This document shows, piece by piece, positions 1 to 9,564 of a stretch of DNA of 64,000 nt. The position numbers and the translations under genes are program-made. Positions within the stretch are counted from its first letter, which is position 1. Each line of letters starts with the position of its first letter. The notes below the pieces were generated by a model, which saw only the letters and a program-made list of their open reading frames with translations, had not been told where the DNA came from and searched no databases. Source of the DNA: Clytia hemisphaerica (taxonomy: Eukaryota; Cnidaria; Hydrozoa; Leptothecata; Clytiidae); assembly GCA_902728285.1 (NCBI GenBank), contig CACVBU010000797.1, forward strand, positions 1 through 64,000, in the 5' to 3' direction.

Positions 1-422
1 TGTTCATGTCTTTTTAGCTGTCTTTGAAACAGTAAGGTGCTTGAATACTTCATTTTCGGGATGACAAAATCTGGACATAAAGTCAAAAAATGTTGTACTG
101 CATACAACTTGCAAAATTGAGCTCATCTAGTCTAGCAAGCTAGACGACTAACTTATACATAGTAGAAATAAAGCAAAAAGTAATGAATGGAACAATTTTA
201 GTCGTCTAGAAACCTTTGGGTGTTTTTCCACTGACAGATTAGAGAAGGATAATCCGAAGTCGTTAACTCGACAACAAAAGAATCAATTAAATAAATCCCG
301 ATTATGTTGGAAACACAAACTCTATCCATTGAAAGTTAAACCAAATTGAAATAATCTCCCATTGTTTTATTCGTGAAATTTGGTAGCAACTATTTAATAA
401 CTCTTCCTCAGTAACCGAAAAC
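1..422. other. No recognisable gene
   Basis: AT-rich sequence with stops in all frames. I see no domain, repeat boundary or RNA gene. It probably lies at or outside the left edge of the decayed Harbinger element that follows. Confidence 0.4.
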
Positions 423-719
423 TTGTCTTTGGAAGCCTGTTATGACAGTTCTGTGACAAAAATGGAGAATGTTTTAACAATGTACGCAGCAAGTAAAGTT
501 TTCAAGGCAATAGAGAAAGGCGTCGGCGAATTTTTACACAAAACTTGTACTTTAACTACAGACGTAGAAACGGAAAACCCTGATATTTTTTCTTCTCTCC
601 TCAAGAATGGCGCAAAGGAGATATTGGATGACCTTTTAGATCAAAACTGGTTTAGGAATCTTTGGGCGATACGAAATAATCAAATTGCTGCTGATTATTT
701 AAAAGGAATTCCGTGTTAG
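423..719 (+). CDS. Unrecognised short reading frame, 98 codons
   Basis: The frame is open for 98 codons but begins with TTG. The first ATG is codon 14, at about position 462. The composition is protein-like, with no low-complexity runs and acidic and hydrophobic stretches mixed, but I recognise no domain. It lies upstream of, and in the same direction as, the Harbinger transposase remnant at 990-1617, so it may be a leftover N-terminal exon of that element or a chance frame. No clear splice site was identified at its end. Function unknown. Confidence 0.25.
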   Translation: MSLEACYDSSVTKMENVLTMYAASKVFKAIEKGVGEFLHKTCTLTTDVETENPDIFSSLLKNGAKEILDDLLDQNWFRNLWAIRNNQIAADYLKGIPC

Positions 720-989
720 TCCACAACATTTCAAGAAATCTTAACATAGTACACGGCCCATGATACGACAGAACACAATGTTACGTGACGCCATTCCTCT
801 TGAAAACGGGTTGCAGTTGCTATTTGGCGTTTGTCTACTGTAATAGTTACCAGAGTAGTGGCAAAAGCTTCGGAGTCGGAATTAAGAGTGTACATGTGAT
901 ATGTTAGAATTTGCTACACCCTAAAAATAATGTCTGGACATTATAAAGGTTTCCCACTACAGAAGGAAACCTCATTGGAAACTTCTCAA

Positions 990-1617
990 GTTCAAGAATA
1001 TGACTGGCACTGTATTCCCAAGTGGTAGGGTGCATTGAGGAACACACATAGAAATTACATGCCATCAATTCCAAACAAGACGATTACTTTTGTGGAAACA
1101 GTATATTCAATAATACACAAGCAGTTTGTTGGGGGGAAACTTATGTTCTTAGATGTGGCTACTGGATTCCGGGCTGTATGCACGATGCAAGAGTTTGACG
1201 TAACACCTCATTATTCCACAATGCAAACAGCGGTTTCTCTTCTGAATGAACCGTCCATGTCAAGAATGGGATATACATAGAAACCGTTTTAGGGTGATAG
1301 TGCATATCAACCTTTGCAATGGATAGTTAACCATACACGCGTCACAGACAACTAACACGTGAAAAGAAAGTACAACAGGATTATTGCTCAAAGCAGATCA
1401 GTTGTCGAACGAGGTTTGGAATGCTTAAAGTTAGATGGAGATGTCTTTTAAAGCACTAGAGCAAGGAATTCAACACATTCCGGCTATTATTACGGATGCT
1501 GTGTCCTACAAACCTATGTCAGAAAACAATGAAGAACTTGATCAAGATGATAATGTGTTATTGCAACAAATAATTAGAGAGTTGAGGAATCGTAATCCTC
1601 AATATGTTACCCAATAA
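990..1617 (+). pseudogene. PIF/Harbinger (HARBI1-like) transposase remnant
   Basis: Decayed DDE transposase (DDE_Tnp_4 type) that would cut and rejoin DNA in the nucleus. Readable pieces, in order but in changing frames, are: a first-Asp region resembling VVGCIDGTHIEI with the Asp codon damaged (near 1020-1065); FLDVATGF followed one frame over by PGCMHDARV (about 1145-1205), a diagnostic Harbinger block; GDSAYQPLQWIVNHTR (about 1295-1345), carrying the second Asp; and SVVERG then GMLK.RWRCLLK (about 1390-1455), carrying the Glu. At least four frameshifts and several stops make it non-functional. A Myb/SANT-like partner gene lies about 0.8 kb away on the other strand, the usual Harbinger pairing. 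No terminal repeats were found, so the element limits are unknown. Confidence 0.75.
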
Positions 1618-1692
1618 ATAATTTACAAACATTCGATCAACAAAGAGATCTCCTAACCCGATATTTAGATACATTTTAGTTCTATATCCTAT

Positions 1693-2223
1693 AGTTTATT
1701 CCAAAAGTTCTGGCAGTCCACACATTTTGGTCAATTCCTCTTGAAGGAAAACGATATAATCAAAAGTAATACCTCGTTGAAAAGATAATTCTGAGTGGAA
1801 GATTAGAAACTTTAAAAATTTTTCGAAAGATCCAAAAGTGAAAATGAAAAATGAAGAAGAGAAAAATGAAGATTTTTTCTACTTGTTTAAAATATTTCAA
1901 TTTATCTTTTTCTGAAACTTGGAACTTCGCTGATTTCGCTTTTGGTCAAAGAAAGATAAGACAAATCTGAATACATATTCGAAATCAGCGAAGTTCAAAG
2001 TTTCAGAAAAATATAAATTGAAATATTTTAAACAAGTAGAAAAAATCTTCATTTTTTTCTTCTTCGTTTTTCATTTTCATTTTCGAATTTTTCGAAAATT
2101 TTTAAAATTTTATAATCTTCACTTAGAATTATCTTTTCAGCGAGGTATTACTTTGATTATATCTTTTTTCCTTCAGAGGAATTGACCAAAATGTGCGGAC
2201 TGCCAGAACTTTTGGAATAAACT
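1693..2223. repeat. Foldback element, about 530 bp
   Basis: The left arm from 1693 (AGTTTATTCCAAAAGTTCTG...) is repeated in reverse complement up to 2223, and the two arms cover almost the whole length with scattered differences. The centre contains GAAAATGAAAAATGAAGAAGA-like runs and their complement. It has no coding capacity. It lies between the Harbinger transposase remnant and its partner gene and may be a non-autonomous derivative. A TTTAGTTCT string occurs near both sides but not symmetrically, so I do not assign a target duplication. Confidence 0.8.
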
Positions 2224-2448
2224 TTAGTTCTTTAAATTATGAAAAAGCAAATTAGTTTTTATCATATGTTTTATTTATCTTTCAAACTTTTAGCTAATTC
2301 TAACAAAAATTTCATCTCTCTTTTTGTGTTTCTTCAAATTTCTGTTGAAGCTCCACCATTTTTGTAAAGAAGGTCTCAGTTCTTTATCAGACTCCTCACT
2401 AGAGTTTTAGTGAGGTTACAGTCTCACTAGATTTACGTTTTTGTCCCA

Positions 2449-4290
2449 CTACTTCTGAAAATATTTTGCTGGACTTGTCCCTTTGAAGGTGGGACACTGA
2501 TTTGCTGTGAAGATGGAGCGGCTGTTGTTGCTGTTGTAATTGTTTGATTTGGTCCAGTGGAACTTATGGCCTGGTGGCTCTCGTTGTGGTTGTGTGAGTT
2601 GTACCTTCGCTGGCTCTCGTTGTAGTTGTTGTTTTATTTTGTCCAGTTGCGGTCTGGGTAGAGTTGTTTGAGATATAATCGTTACATGATTAGTTTGGGA
2701 TCTGCCAGTGGCTAGAATGGGTCCAGTTGGGTTGCTTGGTCCATTATTTGTTGTTGTAGGTGTAGTCTGAAGTGTTGATGGTCCGATGGATGTAGATCTA
2801 GATGATTGAAGACCTGAAACGAATAAAAATGACACCTTTTGTAAATATTTTTTGTTTTTCAAGTTTAAAAAAAGACAATACTCTCTTAACAAATGACTTT
2901 TCCTTCTCAGTACATCGTAAAGTTAACATTTCTACATTTTTGTACTTTTTCACATTGTTTTCAAAAAGAAATTTATAATCTTCACATTGACGTCTACCTA
3001 TTTTCAAAATTTTTGTCTTTCCAACAGTATTTGACAGCACTAGAGCTCTGGGATCCTCTTCCATTTCACAGATACACTGTTTATTTTTTATAAGAATCAT
3101 GAGGCTCAAAATCTTAAGAATTTTAAGAATTAGTTAAGAATCACTCTCAGCCTCAAATAATTTTATAATCAGCGAGAATCTATTCTTCAAAGGTACCTCA
3201 GTGTCAATCAACTAACATGAATTTACCAATTTTTACATAATCCTTTATAACGATAAAATACCTTGTGTAAGTAAAACCGATGTAGATCTTGAAAAAAAAT
3301 CAAAAAAGTCGACCTTGAAAATTTAAGAATCATTTAAGAATATTATAGGCTCAAATTAGAAAAAAAAAATTAAGAATCATGAGGCTCATCTCAATTTATG
3401 TAATTCTTAAAAAAATAAACTGTGTAGTCCGTAGAGGTTGGGAACTGAAGGTACCACGGGATAACTTTTTGTTTGACAGAGGCTACTTAAGGGGTTTCCG
3501 GTCAATCTAAGTTTATAGATCGTTTCGTCGAATTTACAATTTCGTTACCAAAATAAATCCTCGCCAAATTTAGAAATTTCATTATCTCGCCGAAATAAAT
3601 TCCGCATGCGTAAGCCGTCGGCAGAAAAGTGTGATTTTTTCTGAAGTGCAAAACCTCTATGGTAAGAAGGGGTTTAGGTAGAAAACTTATAAGATGGTAA
3701 CTTCTCACCTTTTTGATTAATGTCAACTTGGAAAACATAAGGCAGTCTGTGCGGATCACGGTCACTTAAAACTTCATCGAATACCTCATAATAGGGACTC
3801 GTTTGAAGATCTCCCCCAGTTTGATGGTTGTTATACTCTTTGGCCTTGTTGTATGCTTCCTTTAAGTTTTTAATTTTTGTTCGGCATTGCTGAGCTGTCT
3901 TAATTTTCGGTCCACTTTGGCTTATTGATTGTGCTATGTTGTTGTAAAATGCGTCATTCAAGATTTTACCGTAGTTGTTTCTCCACATTAACACCAACAT
4001 GTCGGATTCTCCGGCGGTCCAGGTACAGCGTTCGCCCTGATGTGGTTCTTGCTGCCGTTCCTGCCTTTCTGAGAATTCATTTGTTGACCTTGTGTATTCA
4101 GTTGTTGAAAAAATGTTTGGTTGGGAGCCTGATGCCTGTGACTTCCAATTAGTTGTGGATAAGAATGATTGTACACCCTCTCTTCAAAAGAAGGAGGTCG
4201 AATATAGCCATATTTTTGATGAAAGTATACCAAAAAATCTTGATATGCTGCTCTTTGATCCATCTTCGAACATATGCATACATATGACAC
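2449..4290 (-). pseudogene. Myb/SANT-like DNA-binding protein of a Harbinger element
   Basis: Minus-strand gene in pieces. The first part (4290 to about 4020) may start at MDQRAAY. A frame change near 4020 leads into CTWTAGESDMLVLMWRNNY, the start of a Myb/SANT-like domain (Myb_DNA-bind_4 type). The domain continues with AQQCRTKIKNLKEAYNKAK to about 3720. The exon ends at a good donor (AAAG|GTGAGA, near 3710). A 3' exon begins after TTTATTCGTTTCAG near 2818 and runs to a stop at 2449; it is rich in Thr, Pro, Asn and Gln. In Harbinger elements such proteins bind the terminal repeats and recruit the transposase. The frame change near 4020 could be a real break or an unseen intron. A separate 103-codon frame at 2798-3109 lies in the proposed intron and is unassigned. 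Confidence 0.6.
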
Positions 4291-4735
4291 TTCAGTGAAA
4301 GAAATTGTCCTATTTATTGCTAATCCACTAAAACTTGCTCAGGGGCATGTATGAAGTTACAAAAGGTTTTACGATCAAAGCCTGATGTTGATGTGGGAAT
4401 TAAAGCCCTCCTCTGAAAAGAAACCATTATCGTGTTGCATGCTTCTTTTCATTTCTTTTTACGAACTATAGAATTAACCTTTTCAGTTTAACAACTATTT
4501 CATTAAGTATATTGGCTTGATTTTGTCAGTGGAAAAACACCCTTTGTGCACTAACTCCAAACAAAAGAAAAGTGTCAATATTGCAATTATAATTTTTTCC
4601 TGCTCAAAATAATTCTTGAGAAAAAAGAATATGTGTGGATTTGTGTATTGAAAGTTTTTCATTTGAGTTGATTTCGTTTTGACAGTTTGTTGTTGCTTGA
4701 TAAATTGTTTTCTCGCTACGCAAGTTTCTGCGTAG
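4291..4735. other. Gap without recognisable features
   Basis: AT-rich, with no convincing frame or repeat boundary. It probably includes the right edge of the Harbinger remnant. Confidence 0.3.
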
Positions 4736-5131
4736 CTAGCCCCTGTATCTATAAGGCTGGAACACCGGATTCTTCCAGTCGTTTATACAAACTAAACCCC
4801 GTATTATTATTATTATTATTATTATTTCTATTATTATTATCAGTATTGGTATTATTAGTATTACACGCATTATAAACAACTCCAGTCTAGAGCTCATCCA
4901 ACAATTGTTGAAAGGATTTCGTATACCACAACATGATACTCTTTTGATATCAAGAGCAGGTGTTAGCCTTTTGGTTAGAGAGAGACTTGAAATTACATCT
5001 CTTTCTTCTTTTGATTTTTTATTCCACAAAAAATCCAAGACTTCAATGCACGTTTCTTCTGTATTCTTGAATGTTACGTAATCACAAAAAGGAAGAAAGC
5101 GAGACTTTATGTAGCCTATACTAGACGTCAC
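4736..5131 (-). CDS. Unrecognised minus-strand frame
   Basis: Open for 131 codons. The first 85 or so look protein-like (SRFLPFCDYVTFKNTEETC, then LTPALDIKRVSCCGIRNPF). The rest is translated from the ATT microsatellite and is not credible as protein. I recognise no domain. It lies just downstream of the C-terminus of the nested MULE-like gene and may be a second protein of that element, or chance. Confidence 0.25.
   Translation of the reverse strand: MTSSIGYIKSRFLPFCDYVTFKNTEETCIEVLDFLWNKKSKEERDVISSLSLTKRLTPALDIKRVSCCGIRNPFNNCWMSSRLELFIMRVILIIPILIIIIEIIIIIIIIRGLVCINDWKNPVFQPYRYRG
4798..4866. repeat. (ATT)n microsatellite
   Basis: Run of ATT triplets with a few interruptions (CTATT, CAGTATT, GGTATT). 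Confidence 0.9.
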
Positions 5132-5280
5132 CCGCGTTTTTTTTACGCAATTAACGTCTATTCCACTTTGCGACTTTTTCGAATCTTTTGAGCCCGGTTT
5201 TTCGGGCTCTAAACATTCGATATCTTGACGTCACTTTTAACTTTCGAAGCTCCTGCAGTAGCAAAAAAATCGAATTTGCG

Positions 5281-5333
5281 TCAAAGCACTGGAAAGGCTT
5301 CTATTTTTCGAAAATTGTCAAAGTGGAACTCAC
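5281..5333 (-). pseudogene. C-terminal end of the nested MULE-like transposase gene
   Basis: Once the Harbinger element 5337-9043 and one TAA copy are removed, the minus-strand frame ending in CDLCIKISF at 9047 reads straight on as LSEFHFDNFRKIEAF to a TGA at 5281-5283. The continued open frame supports the assignment; the tail itself carries no recognisable domain. Confidence 0.5.
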
Positions 5334-5764
5334 TAAAGGCCGGCGCAAATGAAGCCAACATTTGATCCAACATTCGAAATTTTCAATGTTGGATCAAATG
5401 TTGGCTTCATTTGCGTGCATTGAAAATTTCCAACTTTTTAAGAAATTTTGGGAATTCTAATGTTGGATGTTGTTGGGTGAAGTTTGCTCGCGATCAAACT
5501 TTTCTTGCAACATTTTTGACACAATGTTGCCGATAGTTAATGTTGGGTCCATTTGCGCGAGTTTTGACCCAACATTTGATTAAAACCTCCGTGATGAGTG
5601 CAAAACAACGACGGAGGGATTTATTCGAACGTTCGAATGTTCGAAATTGAACGTTTATGACAGTTTTCGAACGTTCGAATTTGCGAGAATATTTTGGGTG
5701 TGTCATCAAAAATGTTTCAAATCAGTTCAAAACAAAAAGAGAGAGTTTACAAGAAAAAGCAGCG

Positions 5765-6175
5765 ATGAGTTTGACTGGAGAGCATGCTGAAATAAATGAT
5801 GCTGATGAACCTAAGAGAGAGAGTCTGGAGAAGAAGAAGAAGAAAGCTCTCAAGGAGAAAGAGTGGAGTGATGAAGACGTAACACTGTTAATAGAGGCGT
5901 TTGAAGCCAACCCTTGTTTGTGGGATATGGAGCATGCAACATACAGTAAACGAGATGTAAAAGAACTGGCTTGGTCCAATATCTCAATGACTTTAAAGAC
6001 ACCCGTCTCGTCAATCAAGTCTAAAATGAACACTCTGAGAGCCCAGCTCTCTCGAGAAATAACGAAAGAGAGAGCAAGTTCAAGTGGGCAGTCGGCCGAT
6101 GAATTGTATTACAGTACATGGATTCAGAGCATGGGGATAGTTCCACCAGTAACAGCCAAAAGAATAATAGAATGG
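5765..6175 (+). CDS. MADF-domain DNA-binding protein of the Harbinger element (first exon)
   Basis: DNA-binding partner expected to act with the Harbinger transposase at the element ends. The frame is open from 5657, but the ATG at 5765 (MSLTGEHAEIN) is the more natural start. An acidic, Lys-rich lead (KKKKKALKEKEW) is followed by a MADF domain: WSDEDVTLLIEAFEANPCLW, then YSKRDVKELAW, then VSSIKSKMNTLRAQLSRE and ADELYYSTW. The exon ends in GAATGG|GTATGC, a plausible donor; the next exon was not identified. After STW the protein reads IQSMGIVPP where the family normally continues differently, and that stretch shares 20 bases with the transposase gene at 7495-7514. Frame intact in this exon. 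Confidence 0.75.
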
Positions 6176-6349
6176 GTATGCTTCTATATATTAATAGTAT
6201 AACGCGTATGTCATTTTGTTTTCTGTCTGTGTGTCACTTTCGATTTCGCAAGCAATGTTTTGTTCTTTTAAAAGATGACTTTTGCTTCTTGCTCCACAAA
6301 TGTGTTAAATCAGATTCGCGCCGTTTTATAAAGACTTTGTTTTGATTGA

Positions 6350-6500
6350 TAGATTAGACTTTCTCTTTTTTTTATTTCTTTTCTTTTGTTTTATATTTTC
6401 GAATGTAATTAACGACCTATTTGATTTGAGACATTCGAATTCTTTTCAAAACAAAAGAAAATCTTTTAAACAGAATCTGTTAAAGAAAAGAACAAATATA
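6350..6500. repeat. Imperfect inverted repeat in the MADF intron
   Basis: TTTTGTTTTATATTTTCGAATGT is answered by ACATTCGAATTC...AAAACAAAAG about 40 bases on. Small and AT-rich; it may be a minor MITE or chance pairing. Confidence 0.35.
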
Positions 6501-6720
6501 AAATAAAACATAAGAATCACAAGACAAGTTTGTTAGAACTGTAAAATGCAACATTAAAAATACATTCAAAAGGCGGTAAAAACTAGAGTTCTTTCTTCGT
6601 AAAAAGGGACCTTTAAACATCTATGTCGATAATTATTTTGCTGTAAATCTAAGTCATTGTTGAATTTGAAAAGTTATCGAAGTTATGACGAAGTTATTTA
6701 TAAAAAAGCACCATAAAATT

Positions 6721-7029
6721 GCTGCCTTCCGGGGGGACTATGGTTGCGAGCTGACTTTTGGCCCTGCCCCTTGGACCCTTAGCAGAATAAAGAGGAGAAG
6801 TAACAAGGGATATTGTTTGAATTTTGATTCACTTTTTGGGACTAATTTCACCAAGTTTCTATCTTTCTGGGGGCAAAAAGTTAAAATTTTCCTATTTTTC
6901 CGATTCTTAGTGGGATTGAAGTTTGATTTTCCGATTTTTCAAACTGCCATGTTTCAAAAAAGGCACCTTTAAGGCCGGCATATACCAATACCCTTCCTTC
7001 TCTTGCCTAAGCACCCCCCGGGCTGCCTT
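6721..7029. mobile_element. GC-ended MITE, copy 1, with 8-bp target duplication
   Basis: The element runs 6729-7021 and starts CCGGGGGGACTATGGTTGCG and ends AAGCACCCCCCGG, complementary ends. GCTGCCTT occurs at 6721-6728 and again at 7022-7029, an 8-bp duplication as made by hAT-type transposases. The interior contains GGACCCTTAGCAG..., CGATTCTTAGTGGGA-like repeats shared with the copies at 41.65 and 60.2 kb. It has no coding capacity, although frames cross it. Confidence 0.8.
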
Positions 7030-7119
7030 TTTTCGACGAATCGCGTGTCATGTCTATTATTTCACTCCGCTTATCTTGACATCCAGTTTTCCTAAACATC
7101 AAGAAATACGGCAAATATA

Positions 7120-7425
7120 ACGCGAGCGAAGCGAGAAAAAAAATCTAATTGCAGAGCCTTCTCGGACGTCGCTGGTCGCCGTTATGGTGTAATTTGGGAA
7201 TGGCGCCCTTTCTGCTTTCTGATCATTTTTGCCACAAAAATATTTTTCAAAATATGGTTAAAAGATACGTCACCCGGGAGGGATAGAGTCAAACTTTGAA
7301 GAGAATTCTTCCCTTTAATTTTGATTTCATCGTGTTTAAGGGGTGTTTAAGCCACCTTCCCAACATCCAAAGGACTTTAAATGCGTTCAGCTAAACCGGC
7401 GTGCGACGCCGGGTACCGGCTAGTA
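7120..7425 (-). repeat. Unclassified dispersed repeat truncating the transposase
   Basis: Read on the minus strand, it begins TATACTAGCCGGTACCCGGCGTCGCACGCCGG right after the transposase codons for GSRYYNY and ends in the region TCGCTTCGCTCGCG. The start resembles TATACTAGACGTCACCC at 5117 and TATACTAAACATCACCC at 33052, which suggests a family. It replaces the rest of the transposase gene. Class unknown. Confidence 0.45.
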
Positions 7426-8006
7426 TAATTATAATACCGCGATCCTTTATTTTTTGGTTTTATAATTAGAATGTGTTTTCCATCCACGGCGCCTAGAGCA
7501 TGGGGATAGTTCCATCTTTCTTCAAAACATTTTTCAATCTTGGACCATTGGTCTTTGTTTTCAGGAGGCATCAGGAACTCGGGCTCTAATTGTTCTACGA
7601 TAGGATTACAGCAGCCCTTGATGATATATGAAACGGCATTTGCACAGATTCTGAATTGAAAGCTCAGAGACTCTAAGCTTTCTCCAGTGGCCAAATATCG
7701 TAGGGTCAAAGAAAGTCGTTTATCAGCGTTGATAGGTGTTGTTCCACCAGATCTTTCTGTGGGTGAAATAAGATCCGAGATCTTACTGAGAACGAACTGG
7801 AAGTCACGTACGTCCATCCTAAACATATCTCTGAACCCTCTATGATCCTCCAAAATGAGCTCTTGAACAATGTTACTAAAATAGCCCTTTTCCTTGCGCC
7901 GTTTCAACCATTGTCTTGTTTTCTCTCTTCTTGGTTTCTCATCATCAGAGTCAACCAGCTCACTCAAGAGCACAACTGCCGTGAAGTCTTCCACTGTTGC
8001 CGCCAT
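7400..8006 (-). pseudogene. Harbinger transposase, 3'-truncated
   Basis: DDE transposase, N-terminal two thirds only. It starts MAATVEDFT. Residues 60-140 form the helix-turn-helix-like region (RLSLTLRYLATGESLESLS), as in HARBI1 proteins. The first catalytic Asp is at residue 175 in LGAVDGKHILI, followed by KNKGSRYYNY near 187-194. The second Asp and the Glu are absent, because an unrelated repeat starts at about 7425. The frame is otherwise clean, so the truncation is probably recent relative to the decay of its neighbours. It is divergently arranged from the MADF gene, as is usual for these elements. Confidence 0.85.
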
Positions 8007-8269
8007 TATGGCAAAGAAAATGAAAATGAAAATGAAAATGTTGGACGTTCACCTCAAATGACTTTTCATGCAACATTCCGAAGTTTGTTACGTCATTTGT
8101 TCTTGCAACATTTTTTTTTATTACGAACATATAATACAAAAATACTACTAAACATTAATGTAGTCCCTCCCTCCGCTAGAAACTTAAGTTATATCGCCAG
8201 AGGTAAGGCTATGAAGAAAGGAAAAAGTAAAACAAGGTGTGACGTGGAGAGAGCTATGGTTGTAGTAGA
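8007..8269. other. Transposase upstream region with AAAATG microsatellite
   Basis: Contains four AAAATG units at about 8017-8040 and an oligo-T run. It lies between the transposase start and the 3' end of the non-LTR fragment and probably holds the transposase promoter; no motif is convincing. Confidence 0.35.
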
Positions 8270-8985
8270 CTAAAATAACGCACCACTGAACCTTCCAGAT
8301 TCATGGATATATTCAACGACAGAAAGAATTATAGTTTGATTTAAAATTAAAGTCAAGCTTTCATCACCGTATAATAAAAACCGACAAAAATAAGAAGGGT
8401 TTAGTGGCAGGAAAATAATACCTAAGTCTTGTAGTTTGTCGAATAGAGATTGTCTCGCATGGGAATATATAGAGCAGTGCTGAAAAAAGTGCTGAGTATT
8501 TTCAACTGAGTTAGTTCGACAACCACAAAAAGGGTCTAAAGTATCACGAAAACCATGCCTAAATTTGTGCTCGTTCAGATGACTGAACCCTACCCGAAGT
8601 CGATTTAGAAAGACTACACCTTGATTGTCAGAAACATCAAAAACACGAGATTGTTTGGGTCTCAAAAATTTTAAAATTGCATTCTTAAAGGTCTTAACAG
8701 AAGGTAGATCTCTTATATTCGCGCCCAGGACATTCCACTGTGATATGCAGTAAGGAAAAAAAGTATTACGAAAACGCTCAGTTCGTATATTAAGAGGATA
8801 AATAGGATTTCTTGTTCTTATGTTAACTGGCTCTGTAAGCCTTGCTGGCAGATAGTTAGACGGAGCTTGGTTATTTATGATTTTATAGAAAAATATCATT
8901 CTTCTGGCAAAGCGTCTGTCAGCAAGGCTTTCAAGGCCAAGTTCAGAGTATATTCTCTCCTGAGACGTTCCACGAAAGCAACCTT
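8270..8985 (-). mobile_element. Non-LTR retrotransposon, 5'-truncated 3' fragment
   Basis: An open minus-strand frame encodes the region after the reverse transcriptase core of a non-LTR ORF2. Landmarks: SQERIYSELGLESL, then ARRMIFFYKIINNQ, then FFPYCISQWNVLG, then LNRLRVGFSHLNEHKFRHGF, then PFCGCRTNSVENTQHFFQHC. It stops at 8270. The polymerase motifs are missing, so this is a 5'-truncated copy. It is inserted just inside the right end of the Harbinger element, and the first codons of the longer frame (MKPTFKPTFF) are terminal repeat, not retrotransposon. The same family appears at 63444-64000. Confidence 0.8.
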
Positions 8986-9046
8986 TACAACAACATTTAA
9001 CAAAAAATGTTGGTTTGAATGTTGGCTTCATTTGCGCCGGCCTTAA

Positions 9047-9492
9047 GAAACGAGATCTTTATGCAAAGATCGCACATAAAGTTTTGTACAACTTTGCGTA
9101 TTCAATGTTCATCCCTGTACAATCCGAGTGATATCCTTTTCGACAAATACTACATTTTGTCAAGATATCAACAATATCTTCTCTACAAACAGCACAAGCA
9201 TCTTTTGTAATTTTTTGATCCTCGTTCTTTTGAGAAAAATTCAAAGTCTTCTTTTTTGTTGATCTATAATATCCAAGCTCGTTCACATCAGTGCGCTTTG
9301 TTTTCTTATTCCAACCTTCTTCAATCTTTGGAGTTTTTCTTTGGATGAAATCTTCGTTAGTTATCTTTGGTTTTCTATCTAGGACATATTATTTTTCCCT
9401 GCCTTCAAGAATACCATCATAGAAACGTCGCATTTCGTCTTCATCACGGGCTGACGTCACAACATTACGTAATGCCTCGCTGAAAGAGTCTA
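9047..9492 (-). pseudogene. Middle/C-terminal part of the MULE-like gene, with a PHD finger
   Basis: Minus-strand frame from the TA at 9491-9492: LDSFSEALRNVVTSARDEDE, one in-frame TAA (near 9390), then KIEEGWNKKTKRTDVNELG and a C4HC3 PHD finger. The finger has CAVC, CSIC, H and C in CRKGYHSDC, and CDLC one base out of frame near 9075. PHD fingers bind chromatin or proteins. It is the continuation of the frame at 19484-20970, separated from it by the 10 kb ISL2EU-type insertion, and it runs on past the Harbinger insertion to 5281. Confidence 0.6.
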
Positions 9493-9564
9493 CCATTTTG
9501 AACGCGGGTAAAAAAAATCAGTCGTATGAGGGAGCTATAGAGGAAAGAGTATTGGAAATGCATC

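Larger units (their letters stand above)
5334..9046. mobile_element. PIF/Harbinger DNA transposon, 3.7 kb, with TAA target duplication
   Basis: The element runs 5337-9043. Both ends read AGGCCGGCGCAAATGAAGCC and on into CAACATT, as inverted repeats. A TAA at 5334-5336 and another at 9044-9046 form the 3-bp duplication typical of Harbinger. The subterminal left region repeats the GTTGGCTTCATTTGC block in inverted orientation (5341-5420), so the end can fold. Contents: MADF gene (+), GC-ended MITE, another inserted repeat, 5' part of the transposase gene (-), and a non-LTR fragment. Because the transposase is truncated, the copy cannot act alone. It is inserted in the PHD-finger end of the MULE-like gene. 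Confidence 0.9.

Noticed and set aside
4687..4875. Leu-rich frame resembling a membrane segment
   Set aside because: The leucines come from the ATT/TTA microsatellite, not from a protein gene.
9479..9540. Idea that the frame ending at 9492 begins there with ATGGTAGAC
   Set aside because: That ATG is formed by transposon end sequence plus the TA duplication; the gene continues on the far side of the insertion at 19484.
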